NCBI GenBank assembly: GCA_002842045.1
Contig: PHBX01000030.1
Location: 1-57,741, forward strand
DNA from: Chloroflexi bacterium HGW-Chloroflexi-3
GTDB taxonomy: Bacteria; Chloroflexota; Anaerolineae; Anaerolineales; Anaerolineaceae
Length of the DNA stretch: 57,741 nucleotides
Direction: 5' to 3'
The notes under the pieces are model-generated. The model ran no database searches. It was not told the origin of the DNA and saw nothing but the letters and a program-made list of their open reading frames with translations. Positions 42,096 to 50,154 of this stretch are shown piece after piece (the first letter of the stretch is position 1; each line of letters starts with the position of its first letter). The position numbers were made by a program, and so were the translations under genes.

Positions 42096-44261
42096 ATGAA
42101 TGCAGTCATTGGATTTTCACCGGAGAAAGCCTGGCAAGCGGCAATTGCTAACCTCGAAATGGATATGTCGCGGGCGGTTTCTAGTACCTGGGTGAAGCCA
42201 ACCCATCTGGTGGATTTTTCAGATGACACCTTTGTGATCGGCTGCATGAATGCGTATGGCCGTGAGTGGTTAGAAAACCGATTAACGACCACCTTGCAGC
42301 GATTCCTTATGGGGGTGATGAATAGAGAAGTAAAGGTTCGTTTTGTCGTTAGTGATCAGGAAATTGATGATGGGGATGATCTCACTCGGGAAGATGATCC
42401 AGACCAAGAAGATTCTGAGGACAATCCCATTGAGTTGGATATCCACTTCAGCTCCATACGGAATTTCCTGATTGAGCCAAGCCGGGTAGTTCGTTTACCG
42501 GTATATTACCTGCGCTGGTTGCCGTACGTCGGTTCACAAGCCATTTTCTTGATCATGGCATTATGGCAGGAATACTACCTGGCGAGTGGTGGAAAAGAGC
42601 GAAAAGGGAGTTGTAAAGTTTCCGTTCGCGCTGAGCGTATTTGCCAATGGGCTGGGATCAGCCGGGCTCAGTTCTTTCGCTTACTGCAACCCGGTAGCAG
42701 TCTGGGATGGTTTGCGAGAAAAATTGACACCGATCATGAAGTAGATAAGCGCTCAGGTAGAGCCAAAAAGTCCTCCAACAAATATGAATTATTCGAATCC
42801 CCGCTGACACCCGGAGATGCCGAAGACTTGAAGACTTTTTTGCTTACTCATGGGATTCAAGATTTCCCTCAATCCGCTTTGCAATTGGCTGTCAACGCGA
42901 ATCCAAAAGACATCTTTCATTATCCGGTGCGACTCCCTCAAGAAGATTTCGGCAAAATGATTCCACACTATCAGACCGTTCAAGACATCATCCGAGAATT
43001 GATCGGTCACCGTCTTGATGGAGAACTTGGGACCCTGGCAGATCAGCTTGCTGACCGATTGTTAAGCCAGGGGGATTTCATCCTGGTTACCTGGTATTTT
43101 CTCAGAAACTGGTTACCGATTCTCGGAGCAGATGCTGCCATGTTTGTCCTGGTTTTGCGCAATCTATGCTACTTCAATGATGAGACAGGTGAGATCCGAG
43201 ATGCAGTCTGGATTGAGGGTGGATATCAAGCTATCGCAAATCGTCTAGGGATCAATAACGCTCGCGTGGTGGCGAACTGGCTTCCAGCCTGGATTGAGAG
43301 AGGAAAACGTAAGGATGAATTAAGTGATCGTACCGTTGACGAATTTTCTCGCCGGCAACGTCTTCAGGATCTATTAGCTCTTCTTGTTGAGCGCATCGAT
43401 CATCGGATCAATTCTGAGGGCTGCTATAGCTGGAAATTCAAGGTACAGAGGGTTGATCCACTCACTCCACAACACCAAGCCATCCAACAGACTGTTTCGT
43501 CCCTTCTTGTGAAATCAGAAGATCATTGTGTTCAAGACGAATTAGATTCTTGGGTCAGTTATTTGGGCAATGATTGCGCGGAGCGTCCCCGAGCGGAGCG
43601 AGTGGGATATGAGACTGTCAATACAGGGCCAAAGGTTGTTTTTAGACTCTCAGATTTAACCAAGGATTGTTCTGAGACTCTCAAGGGTATCCTCAATGAT
43701 TGTTTTGAGACGCTCGACCTGGAAGCCAAGGATTGTTTTGAGACCCTTTTAAAGACTCTCAAAAGCTTTAAAGATTCCCAAAAAGAAAAAGATTCTTCCT
43801 CTACCCAAAATACATCGATTTTGCTGAACGATCCATCAAATCAATTGGTGGCAGTGGTGACTGATTCGAGTGGAAATTGGTCATTGGAAAAATTGTTGGC
43901 GCGCGCGGGCAAGAAAAATCGGCAGGCTTTACTCGATCAAGAAAAGAATGCTTTACCTTTTGTATCTTGGATCATTCATGGCGCTTCCCAACCCAACATC
44001 CAGAATCCGTACAGTCTGGCCATTGCCAAGCTAAAAGAGAATCCTAGAGTCGGTGCCGGCGGAGCGAGTGAACGTCTGGCTGCAATACAACCGCGAGATC
44101 TTGCCCGCCTGATTGAGCAGTCGTTCACATTTTATTCCCCAACCGATCAAAATTGGCGAATGCTTTTTGCAGAGGCGAAAAGGGATCGTATCCGGATTTT
44201 AGCAGATGCATTGGGGTTGGTTCTGGATATCAAGGAGGAAACAGGTTGGATGAGTAATTAA
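42096..44261 (+). CDS. Replication initiator with DnaA domain I
   Basis: 721 residues from ATG 42096 (the AGGAATT ribosome site favours it over TTG 42066). Residues about 6-95 (EKAWQAAIANLEMDMSRAVSSTWVKPTHLVDFSDDTFVIGCMNAYGREWLENRLTTTLQRFL...VRFVV) match DnaA domain I, which normally recruits the DnaB helicase. No AAA+ module of DnaA follows; instead there are two regions that look like winged-helix units (about 130-240 and 330-400), typical of plasmid Rep proteins. Around residues 510-565, DCSETL, DCFETL and DCFETL form a three-fold repeat. The C terminus (about 600-721) is helical. It is a plasmid-type initiator that likely binds the adjacent iterons and loads helicase via domain I. Confidence 0.8.
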   Translation: MNAVIGFSPEKAWQAAIANLEMDMSRAVSSTWVKPTHLVDFSDDTFVIGCMNAYGREWLENRLTTTLQRFLMGVMNREVKVRFVVSDQEIDDGDDLTREDDPDQEDSEDNPIELDIHFSSIRNFLIEPSRVVRLPVYYLRWLPYVGSQAIFLIMALWQEYYLASGGKERKGSCKVSVRAERICQWAGISRAQFFRLLQPGSSLGWFARKIDTDHEVDKRSGRAKKSSNKYELFESPLTPGDAEDLKTFLLTHGIQDFPQSALQLAVNANPKDIFHYPVRLPQEDFGKMIPHYQTVQDIIRELIGHRLDGELGTLADQLADRLLSQGDFILVTWYFLRNWLPILGADAAMFVLVLRNLCYFNDETGEIRDAVWIEGGYQAIANRLGINNARVVANWLPAWIERGKRKDELSDRTVDEFSRRQRLQDLLALLVERIDHRINSEGCYSWKFKVQRVDPLTPQHQAIQQTVSSLLVKSEDHCVQDELDSWVSYLGNDCAERPRAERVGYETVNTGPKVVFRLSDLTKDCSETLKGILNDCFETLDLEAKDCFETLLKTLKSFKDSQKEKDSSSTQNTSILLNDPSNQLVAVVTDSSGNWSLEKLLARAGKKNRQALLDQEKNALPFVSWIIHGASQPNIQNPYSLAIAKLKENPRVGAGGASERLAAIQPRDLARLIEQSFTFYSPTDQNWRMLFAEAKRDRIRILADALGLVLDIKEETGWMSN

Positions 44262-44324
44262 GCCAGACGCACTTTGTGGACTATCGAATTCAAACAAACA
44301 TTCATAAAAAGGAGACAACAAATT

Positions 44325-44765
44325 ATGGCGCAAGGAAATCTTACATGGCAACGTGGCGACATCACCGGGGATATCTATTTTGATTATTTGCGTCCCCAGA
44401 ATCAGGATCCTATCCCTTATGTTCGCCTGTACCTGATGATCGACGGTAGCCCAGAATCAAAACCTGTGAAGGGATTAAGAGTACTGGTTTATGGCACCCT
44501 GGCTGAATTGGTGTACGGACATGTCCAGAAAGGCAGCCGGATCGGTGTTGAAGGGCATATTCAACTACGCTACCGGCCAAACACGACGACCCCCGTTTTT
44601 GAAGTCGTTGCCGAACGAGTTGAATTTATCCGCAATATTGATTATGAACGCGGAAAACAAGTGATTGCAGATTTAAAACAGCGTGGAAAACGAAATTCCG
44701 TAACCGATCTGGAAATCATCACACAAATCCTTGAAGTTGGAGAATTAGGTCATGACAGTGAATAA
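44325..44765 (+). CDS. ssb: Single-stranded DNA-binding protein
   Basis: 146 residues from ATG 44325 (AAAAGGAGACAA). The N-terminal OB fold (about 1-108) has NLTWQRGDITGDIYFDYL, VRLYLMIDGSPESKPVKGLRVLVYGTLAEL and GSRIGVEGHIQLRYRPNTTTPVFEVVAERVEFI, the characteristic strand pattern of SSB. The C terminus (GELGHDSE) lacks the acidic DDDIPF tip of chromosomal SSB but ends with acidic residues. Presumably it coats single strands during replication or transfer of element 2. It overlaps the next gene by 14 bases. Confidence 0.85.
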   Translation: MAQGNLTWQRGDITGDIYFDYLRPQNQDPIPYVRLYLMIDGSPESKPVKGLRVLVYGTLAELVYGHVQKGSRIGVEGHIQLRYRPNTTTPVFEVVAERVEFIRNIDYERGKQVIADLKQRGKRNSVTDLEIITQILEVGELGHDSE

Positions 44766-45294
44766 TCCTAGTGAACCGGAAATCCAGATCTCTGAAGAAA
44801 AACTACAAAAGCTTGGTTGGATACTATTCGGTCTTGCGGTGATCTTTACGATTATTGGTGCGTTCGTCTCCCCATTGGATGACCAGGGGAAACCGGTACT
44901 TCTCTTGCCAGAGGTCAAAGCAGTAGAAGATTACAGAAAATCTGCACAAACATGGATTTCTGAGTTGAACACTTTGGATGGCGAGATCGCTCACATTATT
45001 GCTGATTGCCAACAAGGCGATCTCTTTTCACAATCCAGATCAGCCCAACAAACTCTCCAGCACGCTGTTGAGCTTGCTCAACAGGTTGATCGGACCCGGG
45101 TGCCCCCAATTGGCATGGGTATGCATGAGCAAATGCTCTCGACAACGCTGAGTTATCTTGAAGCTGCTCGCAGCGCTCTACAGTGGGTCAGCGCGCCAGA
45201 GCAAGAAAATCAGAACCAGGCTATCCAATTACTTGAAGATGCTCGGCAGATGAAATCGGAATTGGAGAAAAACAAGTGGTTGATCTCACGTTAG
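44752..45294 (+). CDS. Single-pass membrane protein of unknown function
   Basis: 180 residues. One hydrophobic segment at about 22-42 (LGWILFGLAVIFTIIGAFVSPL), then a helical extramembrane part with many Gln and Glu (QTWISELNTLDGEIAHIIADCQQGDLFSQSRSAQQTLQHAVELAQQV). No signal peptide cleavage site or known domain. It overlaps both neighbours (ssb by 14 bases, the next gene by 19), so it belongs to a tightly coupled run. It may anchor a replication or transfer complex at the membrane. Confidence 0.65.
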   Translation: MTVNNPSEPEIQISEEKLQKLGWILFGLAVIFTIIGAFVSPLDDQGKPVLLLPEVKAVEDYRKSAQTWISELNTLDGEIAHIIADCQQGDLFSQSRSAQQTLQHAVELAQQVDRTRVPPIGMGMHEQMLSTTLSYLEAARSALQWVSAPEQENQNQAIQLLEDARQMKSELEKNKWLISR

Positions 45295-46586
45295 AAGAAT
45301 TCCAACGAAATCAGTCTACTCGAATCTCCAGAGAAATCATCGGGCAAAGCGAGGCGCACGAGCAAAAAATGCAAGCCAATGCTCAGAAATTATGGGAAAA
45401 CGCCCACAAACATCTTGTCGCACTTTTAAGGCTTCTAGATCAGGATTACGACGAATCCTGCGAAAAAGCGACCCGACCATTGGAATCATTTAACGATGAT
45501 GACCTTGCATATTTGATTCATGTTCGGCTGCGAACTTTGCAAGGGCCAGCATCGAAGAAAATTGAGCCCGAGGCAATAAATGATTTAAAACAGCGATTGA
45601 AAGAACTCAATCAGAAATATTCTGATCTGGAACGTGAGCTCATTGCCACACAGGAATCGAAAAAGAACATACAGGCAGAGAAGGCAGCACTGGAAGCCCA
45701 CTTAGCTGCCCTTCGGCAGATTCAGAAAGATGAGGTTGCCCAGGACATTCAATCCCCAAAATCGGGTACTGAAGAATTGAGGGACCTTACGCCTGTTCCA
45801 GCTTGGGTAAAGACCTGGCAGTCGTCCAAGAACTTTGAAAAAACATCGGCGACAATTCTTGTGATGGGTGAAATGGGGATTGCTTTACGACCATCCATCA
45901 TAAAGCAGATGGCTAATCGCCTTTCCTTATCAGCTACAAACAAAAACCTGGATGAAGCCTTGAATTGGTTAATGTCACCTGAAGGAAATGAAGTCCCAAT
46001 CTTGGTTGAACAGATAAGTGGTGTTATTGAGCAAGGATCAAGCTCTGGTGGAAATCAGCCTGCAGTACTGCATTTGACTTGCGATGGTCAAGTTGCATAC
46101 CAGGTATTAACTGGAAAAATTCCTAAGGAGAATGAATTTGACACCCTAATAAGACACCATTCTTCACCGGAACATACCATTCTGAATATTCAGGCCGGGG
46201 AAATCCTGGTAGATGAAGGTTACAAAATCCGAGGACGGGCACAAGCTATTAATTTATCCAATGGTGAAACTTATATCCCAGATATTATTGCTATTGATCC
46301 CAAATCAGGCGAGGTAATATTCGTCGAAGTAGAGCGGGATGTGAGTAAGGATCAAATATCCCGAAAAACGAAATGGATGAAGTTTTGTGAAGCATCGAAT
46401 GGAAACCTGTATGTTTTTTGTGATAATCTGAACTGCCAGAGAGCTATACAGGGAGAAATCAATCTTGCTTTAAGTGGGTTAAGTTACAACTCTTTCCTGA
46501 CGAATCTCCACGGATTACGAAATGGGAAGCGTGCAGGAAAGGATGGAAGCATCTGGTTTTCTCAACGTAGAGGAATTGAAAAATAG
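45276..46586 (+). CDS. Coiled-coil / winged-helix protein with PD-(D/E)xK-like C terminus
   Basis: 436 residues, GTG start with GGAGAAAAACAA upstream. N-terminal helical part, a coiled coil about 90-150 (INDLKQRLKELNQKYSDLERELIATQESKKNIQAEKAALEAHLAALRQ), a probable winged helix about 190-270 (ILVMGEMGIALRPSIIKQMANRLSLSATNKNLDEALNWLM), then a nuclease-like core, GETYIPDIIAIDPKSGEVIFVEVERDVSKDQISRKTKWMKF, with D, E-x-E and a lysine helix. The order recalls replication-relaxation family proteins of conjugative plasmids, which pair a winged helix with a similar core. A mobilisation or replication role is inferred. The repeat at 46585-46645 follows its stop. Confidence 0.6.
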   Translation: MVDLTLEEFQRNQSTRISREIIGQSEAHEQKMQANAQKLWENAHKHLVALLRLLDQDYDESCEKATRPLESFNDDDLAYLIHVRLRTLQGPASKKIEPEAINDLKQRLKELNQKYSDLERELIATQESKKNIQAEKAALEAHLAALRQIQKDEVAQDIQSPKSGTEELRDLTPVPAWVKTWQSSKNFEKTSATILVMGEMGIALRPSIIKQMANRLSLSATNKNLDEALNWLMSPEGNEVPILVEQISGVIEQGSSSGGNQPAVLHLTCDGQVAYQVLTGKIPKENEFDTLIRHHSSPEHTILNIQAGEILVDEGYKIRGRAQAINLSNGETYIPDIIAIDPKSGEVIFVEVERDVSKDQISRKTKWMKFCEASNGNLYVFCDNLNCQRAIQGEINLALSGLSYNSFLTNLHGLRNGKRAGKDGSIWFSQRRGIEK

Positions 46587-46645
46587 AACGGTGTGCACTC
46601 CGTTCTATCTGCATCGTTCCTCTAGAGTCTTAAGGGGGAAGAGTG
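46585..46645 (-). terminator. Copy 3 of the 3'-gene-associated repeat; AbiD/F terminator
   Basis: On the minus strand: TTCCCCCTTAAGACTCTAG, then ATAGAACGG, an 8-base loop containing GTGCAC, and CCGTTCTAT, followed by TTTTTC. The 9-base perfect stem plus T run is an intrinsic terminator for the AbiD/F gene, which ends 14 bases upstream on that strand. It matches 32510-32572 and, less well, 25320-25382. Confidence 0.65.
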
Positions 46646-46659
46646 TGCTGAATGGAAAT

Positions 46660-47514
46660 TTAGACCAAATAGGAACGCCAATCAATAGGGAATCCATAAT
46701 CCCCTAAATCAAAAAATGGCCTAGTCTTCTCAGCATCAGAAATATTCTGAATAAAAGTTAGCCATAAGTTGCGATCTGATAATCGTCGCATTACAAGAAA
46801 CAGTGCAAAGAGTTGGTTGTCTTGGGTGGGATCCCATTTGAAAGATTTGGCTATGATTGGCCTAATGGGATACTCCCGCCGAAATAAATAGCCATAATGA
46901 GCACAAATATTTCTTTGAATACTCATTACATGCAACCATTGTCCAAATAAGTAATCATTCGCATTGTAAAGCCCTTTAGCTATGGTTTTTTTATCTGGCT
47001 CTAAAAGGTTTTTGTACAGCTTGGAGAGAGTGTTGAATGAGAAAAATTCAACCACAACCCAAATAGGGAAAAGCCCAGCATACTTTTTCTGATGATGAAC
47101 AATTACAGGATCTTTCTCATTACGAGTAATTTCTTTTGAGAAATTATCAAAAATTTCCTGGTATTTCACGTTGTCTTTGAAAACCTTTGTTTGATAAAAC
47201 GCATCTGATCCGTATGTCAGCGCTAAATGATGCGATATCTGAGTTCTTGTGTTAATTTCGATGGGCTCGAGTACCGATAAGATTTTGTTCCGTAACCACC
47301 TATCATTTTCATAAACAGCAATAATCTGTGAAAATTTGAAATCATCTTGGTAATGATCTAGTGAATCCATAAATTTGTGAAAATAAATATTCAAACGATA
47401 GTAGTGATTGGACTGAAGAAAAGCGGTGGCTTTTTTCTCATCATCAATCGTCATTCCTCGTTGACGTAATAATTCTATTTGGTCATGAACAGACAGAGCT
47501 GGTTTTAAAGCCAT
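46660..47514 (-). CDS. AbiD/AbiF (Abi_2) family abortive infection protein
   Basis: 284 residues. Features of the Abi_2 family are ALSVHDQIELLRQRGMTIDDEKKATAFLQSNHYYRLNIYFHKF at the N terminus, YENDRWLRNKILSVLEPIEINTRTQISHHLAL, and the HEPN signature RNICAH (R-x4-H, about 200-205) in SIQRNICAHYGYLF. HEPN domains are often RNases, so it is a predicted RNA-cutting abortive infection effector. The ATG at 47514 is placed after a weak AAGGATG site. An RNA hairpin lies 26 bases upstream. It is encoded opposite to the replication genes of element 2, so it is probably an independent cargo gene. Confidence 0.9.
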   Translation of the reverse strand: MALKPALSVHDQIELLRQRGMTIDDEKKATAFLQSNHYYRLNIYFHKFMDSLDHYQDDFKFSQIIAVYENDRWLRNKILSVLEPIEINTRTQISHHLALTYGSDAFYQTKVFKDNVKYQEIFDNFSKEITRNEKDPVIVHHQKKYAGLFPIWVVVEFFSFNTLSKLYKNLLEPDKKTIAKGLYNANDYLFGQWLHVMSIQRNICAHYGYLFRREYPIRPIIAKSFKWDPTQDNQLFALFLVMRRLSDRNLWLTFIQNISDAEKTRPFFDLGDYGFPIDWRSYLV

Positions 47515-47540
47515 ATAAATTAAGCATCCTTAAATAAATG

Positions 47541-47580
47541 ACCCACCTCGGTGCGCATGCTAAGCAGAGGCGTGGTGGGT
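47541..47580 (-). ncRNA. Structured RNA upstream of abiF (abiF RNA motif-like)
   Basis: On the minus strand, ACCCACC and GGTGGGT form a 7-bp perfect stem around 26 bases containing GCTTAGC and the palindrome GCATGC. It precedes CATTTATTTAAGGATG and the AbiD/F start. Published comparative work describes an abiF RNA motif, a hairpin RNA found just upstream of abiF genes. The position and stem shape here fit that description, but I matched it from memory and not by a covariance model. Confidence 0.6.
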
Positions 47581-47767
47581 TCTGTTAACAGTATTATACC
47601 CAATTCCATGATTATTACAAGGGAGAAATTTACACAAGTTTTCAAATCAACCTTTCGAAGAGCTATCTTGCCTTTTAACATAAGTGATGGCCAGCACAAT
47701 CGTCCCTATCATCATAATTAAGTTTATAAAATACCAGAGGTTGGCTTTTTGATAACTACAAAGGAGC

Positions 47768-48580
47768 TTACCAATCATCTTTTTGTCCCAGGGGCTCATG
47801 TACCCACAACAGACTTAATACAGCATCATAATTTGGCATCCCAATGGACAATTCTCTAATCGTATCCCCCCGATCAAAGGCATCTCTATTCTCTCGAAAC
47901 CACTCTGCAGCTCGAACTTCGTGCCATTGGCGAGATACTTCTTTCCTATTGAATAACATCCTCGCACCCGTATTCAAACCTACCGGATGATTGACATCCG
48001 GAAATACTCCAAGTTCCGTGAATTCAGAAGAAGGTTGGAAGTACTGGATTTTGCCTTGAAAGGAATAAACGACAGCAACAGGCTCAAGTGTGAAGCGTGT
48101 GAAACGGAGGGCAGTCGCAGTCAGGGATGTTTGGAGCTTTTCAGACCATTCAGAAATAAGATCGAAGGAGGGCGCATTTTCCGCAAAGGGACGCTCAACG
48201 AATCGTGCAGGGATTAAAAAGGCCGATGCAAATTGATTAGCTTCTTGTTCTGCATCGACTGAGTTTCCAGCTGGCAATTCCTGAATATCCAGTTTTGTGC
48301 AAGATCGCATTAAACCGTTACCTCGGTGCATTTCAAGGTGACCTAACTCATGCACAATACTAAACCGACGTCGATAGGGGTTGATGTAATTAGAAGTTGA
48401 AACCGAAATAATTGGTTTACCAGGACCAATCAGAAGGCGAGCTTCTGCGCCTTCCATAGAGCATTCGTGAATTAAAGCTCCTCGTGCATTAACAATTTCG
48501 TCCAGAAGCAGAAGATCCTCTTCGATTCTAATATTAAGCCTATTAAGAACATGATTAGCAATATCTTCAGGTCGACTCAT
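47768..48580 (-). CDS. ImmA/IrrE-type zinc metallopeptidase
   Basis: 270 residues from ATG 48580 (MSRPEDIANHVL). The intact motif FSIVHELGHLEMHRG (HELGH about 77-81) and the following EQEANQFASAFLIPA provide the zinc ligands. No HTH domain is attached, unlike the protein at 13177-14229. Such peptidases cleave repressors or DNA-binding regulators (ImmA, IrrE), so it is a likely switch that inactivates a regulator on a stress signal. It is the last gene of the sigma-146aa-ImmA operon, transcribed away from the ubiquitin-like operon. Confidence 0.88.
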   Translation of the reverse strand: MSRPEDIANHVLNRLNIRIEEDLLLLDEIVNARGALIHECSMEGAEARLLIGPGKPIISVSTSNYINPYRRRFSIVHELGHLEMHRGNGLMRSCTKLDIQELPAGNSVDAEQEANQFASAFLIPARFVERPFAENAPSFDLISEWSEKLQTSLTATALRFTRFTLEPVAVVYSFQGKIQYFQPSSEFTELGVFPDVNHPVGLNTGARMLFNRKEVSRQWHEVRAAEWFRENRDAFDRGDTIRELSIGMPNYDAVLSLLWVHEPLGQKDDW

Positions 48581-48587
48581 TGTATTG

Positions 48588-49028
48588 TTAATCCAGATCC
48601 GTTGTAATGCCATTTTGGCGAGCTGTATACTCTAGTTCTTGAAGGATTGTAATTAAATCCGAATCCGATAACCTATCTAGATTACGGAAAGCAAGAGCTG
48701 GTTGTGTTCCAGTCGTACCAAGTGCAATGGTTATTTTTTTTATCGCTGAGGTAATCTGGTCGCGGTTCCATCCTTTTCGTAATGGTACTGCGTTTATCTC
48801 TTCAGCGACGTCATGCATATCTTGGATATTAGCAAATCGCCAATTACTTGCAATCAGGTCTCTGACAAATATTGCACCAGCAGTTTTCAATTTCTCTACA
48901 TCATAATTCGCTTCTTCCAGGAATGCCCTTATTTCTTCTTCAGTATTCGGTTCTGGAATTTCGTCGAATAAACGATCAAATTCAGACGCAATATCTACAT
49001 CTGTGCGTTTTGACTTATTATCGTTCAT
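48588..49028 (-). CDS. Uncharacterised small protein between sigma factor and ImmA
   Basis: 146 residues, acidic N terminus (EFDRLFDEIPEPNTEEEIRAFLEEANYDVEKLKTAGAIFVRDLI) and helical middle, no recognised domain. It overlaps the sigma gene by 11 bases and is 7 bases upstream of the ImmA start. A regulator that is both a partner of the sigma factor (for example an anti-sigma) and a substrate of ImmA would explain the three-gene order, but this is inference only. Confidence 0.65.
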   Translation of the reverse strand: MNDNKSKRTDVDIASEFDRLFDEIPEPNTEEEIRAFLEEANYDVEKLKTAGAIFVRDLIASNWRFANIQDMHDVAEEINAVPLRKGWNRDQITSAIKKITIALGTTGTQPALAFRNLDRLSDSDLITILQELEYTARQNGITTDLD

Positions 49029-49659
49029 TTCGAACCTCCGATCTGATTTTCTCTGATTTGCGACGTAACGTCCGTAGATTTTGGTAAATCTCCTCCACGG
49101 GTTTGCCTAATATCTGGGCTAATTCCCGTGGTTTTGGACCACATTTCCCATCTAGGATTGTGTAGACAATTTCCTCAAGCTCTGGGTGACCTGAACTTGC
49201 TTCTAGAAGGGCGTCGATTTTTGATTTTGCATCTATTATCCTCAATTCCTCAGTTTCTGCATTTATAACGATTTCTTCTGGAGAGGGGATGAAAAATTCT
49301 TGCGCAGAGGATTGCGCTTGCTTGAATTCCGGCTCATCATCCTTAGGGTCGCTACCGTCATCGGGATCAAGGGGAACCTCGAGTCTATTAGTTATAGATT
49401 CAGCCAAATGGCTAATCTCACTTTTTATTACATACTTAAGCCACATGAGGAGGTCGCCTTCTTTAGGTTTCCAATTCCGTTCTTCACTAAATGTTTTGGC
49501 AATAGCTTCTTGAACGATAGATTCTGCAGTGTGTCCCATAGGCACGACACCCGAATTCCATCGCATGCCTTGAATACGCCACTCAGCAAAGGCAACAAGT
49601 TTTGGATAACACTCACCCCAAGGAAAATCAAGTAATAGCTGTTTCTTATATGCGTTCAC
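49018..49659 (-). CDS. Sigma-70-like transcription factor
   Basis: 213 residues. Region 2-like part about 15-85 (YPKLVAFAEWRIQGM...AESIVQEAIAKTFSEERNWKPKEGDLLMWLKYVIKSEISHL), an acidic linker (DPDDGSDPKDDEPEFKQ) and a region 4 HTH at about 165-210 (PELEEIVYTILDGKCGPKPRELAQILGKPVEEIYQNLRTLRRKSEKIR). The layout is that of extracytoplasmic-function type sigma factors with a long linker. It starts the divergent operon opposite the ubiquitin-like genes. A perfect 11-base inverted repeat lies in the gap between them (49768-49831), suggesting the sigma factor or the ImmA target regulates both. Confidence 0.75.
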   Translation of the reverse strand: MNAYKKQLLLDFPWGECYPKLVAFAEWRIQGMRWNSGVVPMGHTAESIVQEAIAKTFSEERNWKPKEGDLLMWLKYVIKSEISHLAESITNRLEVPLDPDDGSDPKDDEPEFKQAQSSAQEFFIPSPEEIVINAETEELRIIDAKSKIDALLEASSGHPELEEIVYTILDGKCGPKPRELAQILGKPVEEIYQNLRTLRRKSEKIRSEVRNER

Positions 49660-49767
49660 GAAACCTCCCTCTACGCGGTCGATTCACTATTTCTGAGAAG
49701 GAAAAAAATCTCTGCATAATTTTACGTCAAACTGATGTGAACAACCATATAGAGAGGTGCTTAATTT

Positions 49768-49831
49768 GTTAATACCGATATATTTGCTTTTTAGTAAAAA
49801 TGGCAAAAAACTGTCAGATGTCGGTATTAAC
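49768..49831. promoter_or_regulatory. Inverted repeat between divergent sigma and ubiquitin-like operons
   Basis: GTTAATACCGA at 49768-49778 and TCGGTATTAAC at 49821-49831 are perfect inverted copies, 42 bases apart. In an intergenic divergon, equal sites facing outward suit either a pair of identical promoter elements for an alternative sigma factor, or an operator for a dimer that loops. The right copy is 75 bases before the UBL start and the left copy about 109 before the sigma start. Confidence 0.6.
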
Positions 49832-49905
49832 TGATTGACGCAATAATACTATACAAGAGCAACAGCAACTTTGATGCTCACCAAATTTTAAAAGGAAAAA
49901 ATAAA

Positions 49906-50154
49906 ATGGAAAAAGCAAAAAAGATAGTCACAATTATAGTCAATGGTCGGCAGAACGAGTGGACAGAAAAGGAAATCTCCTATGCCCAGGTCGTAGCCTT
50001 GGCCTTTGAACACCCACACATGGAGGACACCTACCTTTATCTCGTCGACTATTCCAGGGCTGAGGGCAACAAGAAGGGCAGCCTGGAAGCCGGTGACACC
50101 GTAAAAGTAAAGGATGGCATGGTATTCAATGTCTCAGAAACTCATCGATCATAG
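49906..50154 (+). CDS. Ubiquitin-like protein (multiubiquitin-domain family)
   Basis: 82 residues. IVTIIVNGRQNEWTEKEISYAQVVALAFEHPHMEDTYLYLVDYSRAEGNKKGSLEAGDTVKVKDGMVFNVSETHRS has the beta-grasp pattern of bacterial multiubiquitin domains (short VNGR strand turn, xSYxQVVxLA helix, GxLxxGDxVKVKxGMxFNV). Only one unit is present here; many relatives carry several. The C terminus ends THRS and lacks a Gly-Gly. Predicted to be conjugated to a target by the E2-E1 protein of the next gene. AAAGGAAAAAATAAA is a good ribosome site. It overlaps the next gene by 26 bases. Confidence 0.85.
   Translation: MEKAKKIVTIIVNGRQNEWTEKEISYAQVVALAFEHPHMEDTYLYLVDYSRAEGNKKGSLEAGDTVKVKDGMVFNVSETHRS

Noticed and set aside
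43559..43762. Minus-strand frame over the DC-x-ETL repeat
   Set aside because: It mirrors the internal repeat of the replication gene and repeats only because the DNA does.
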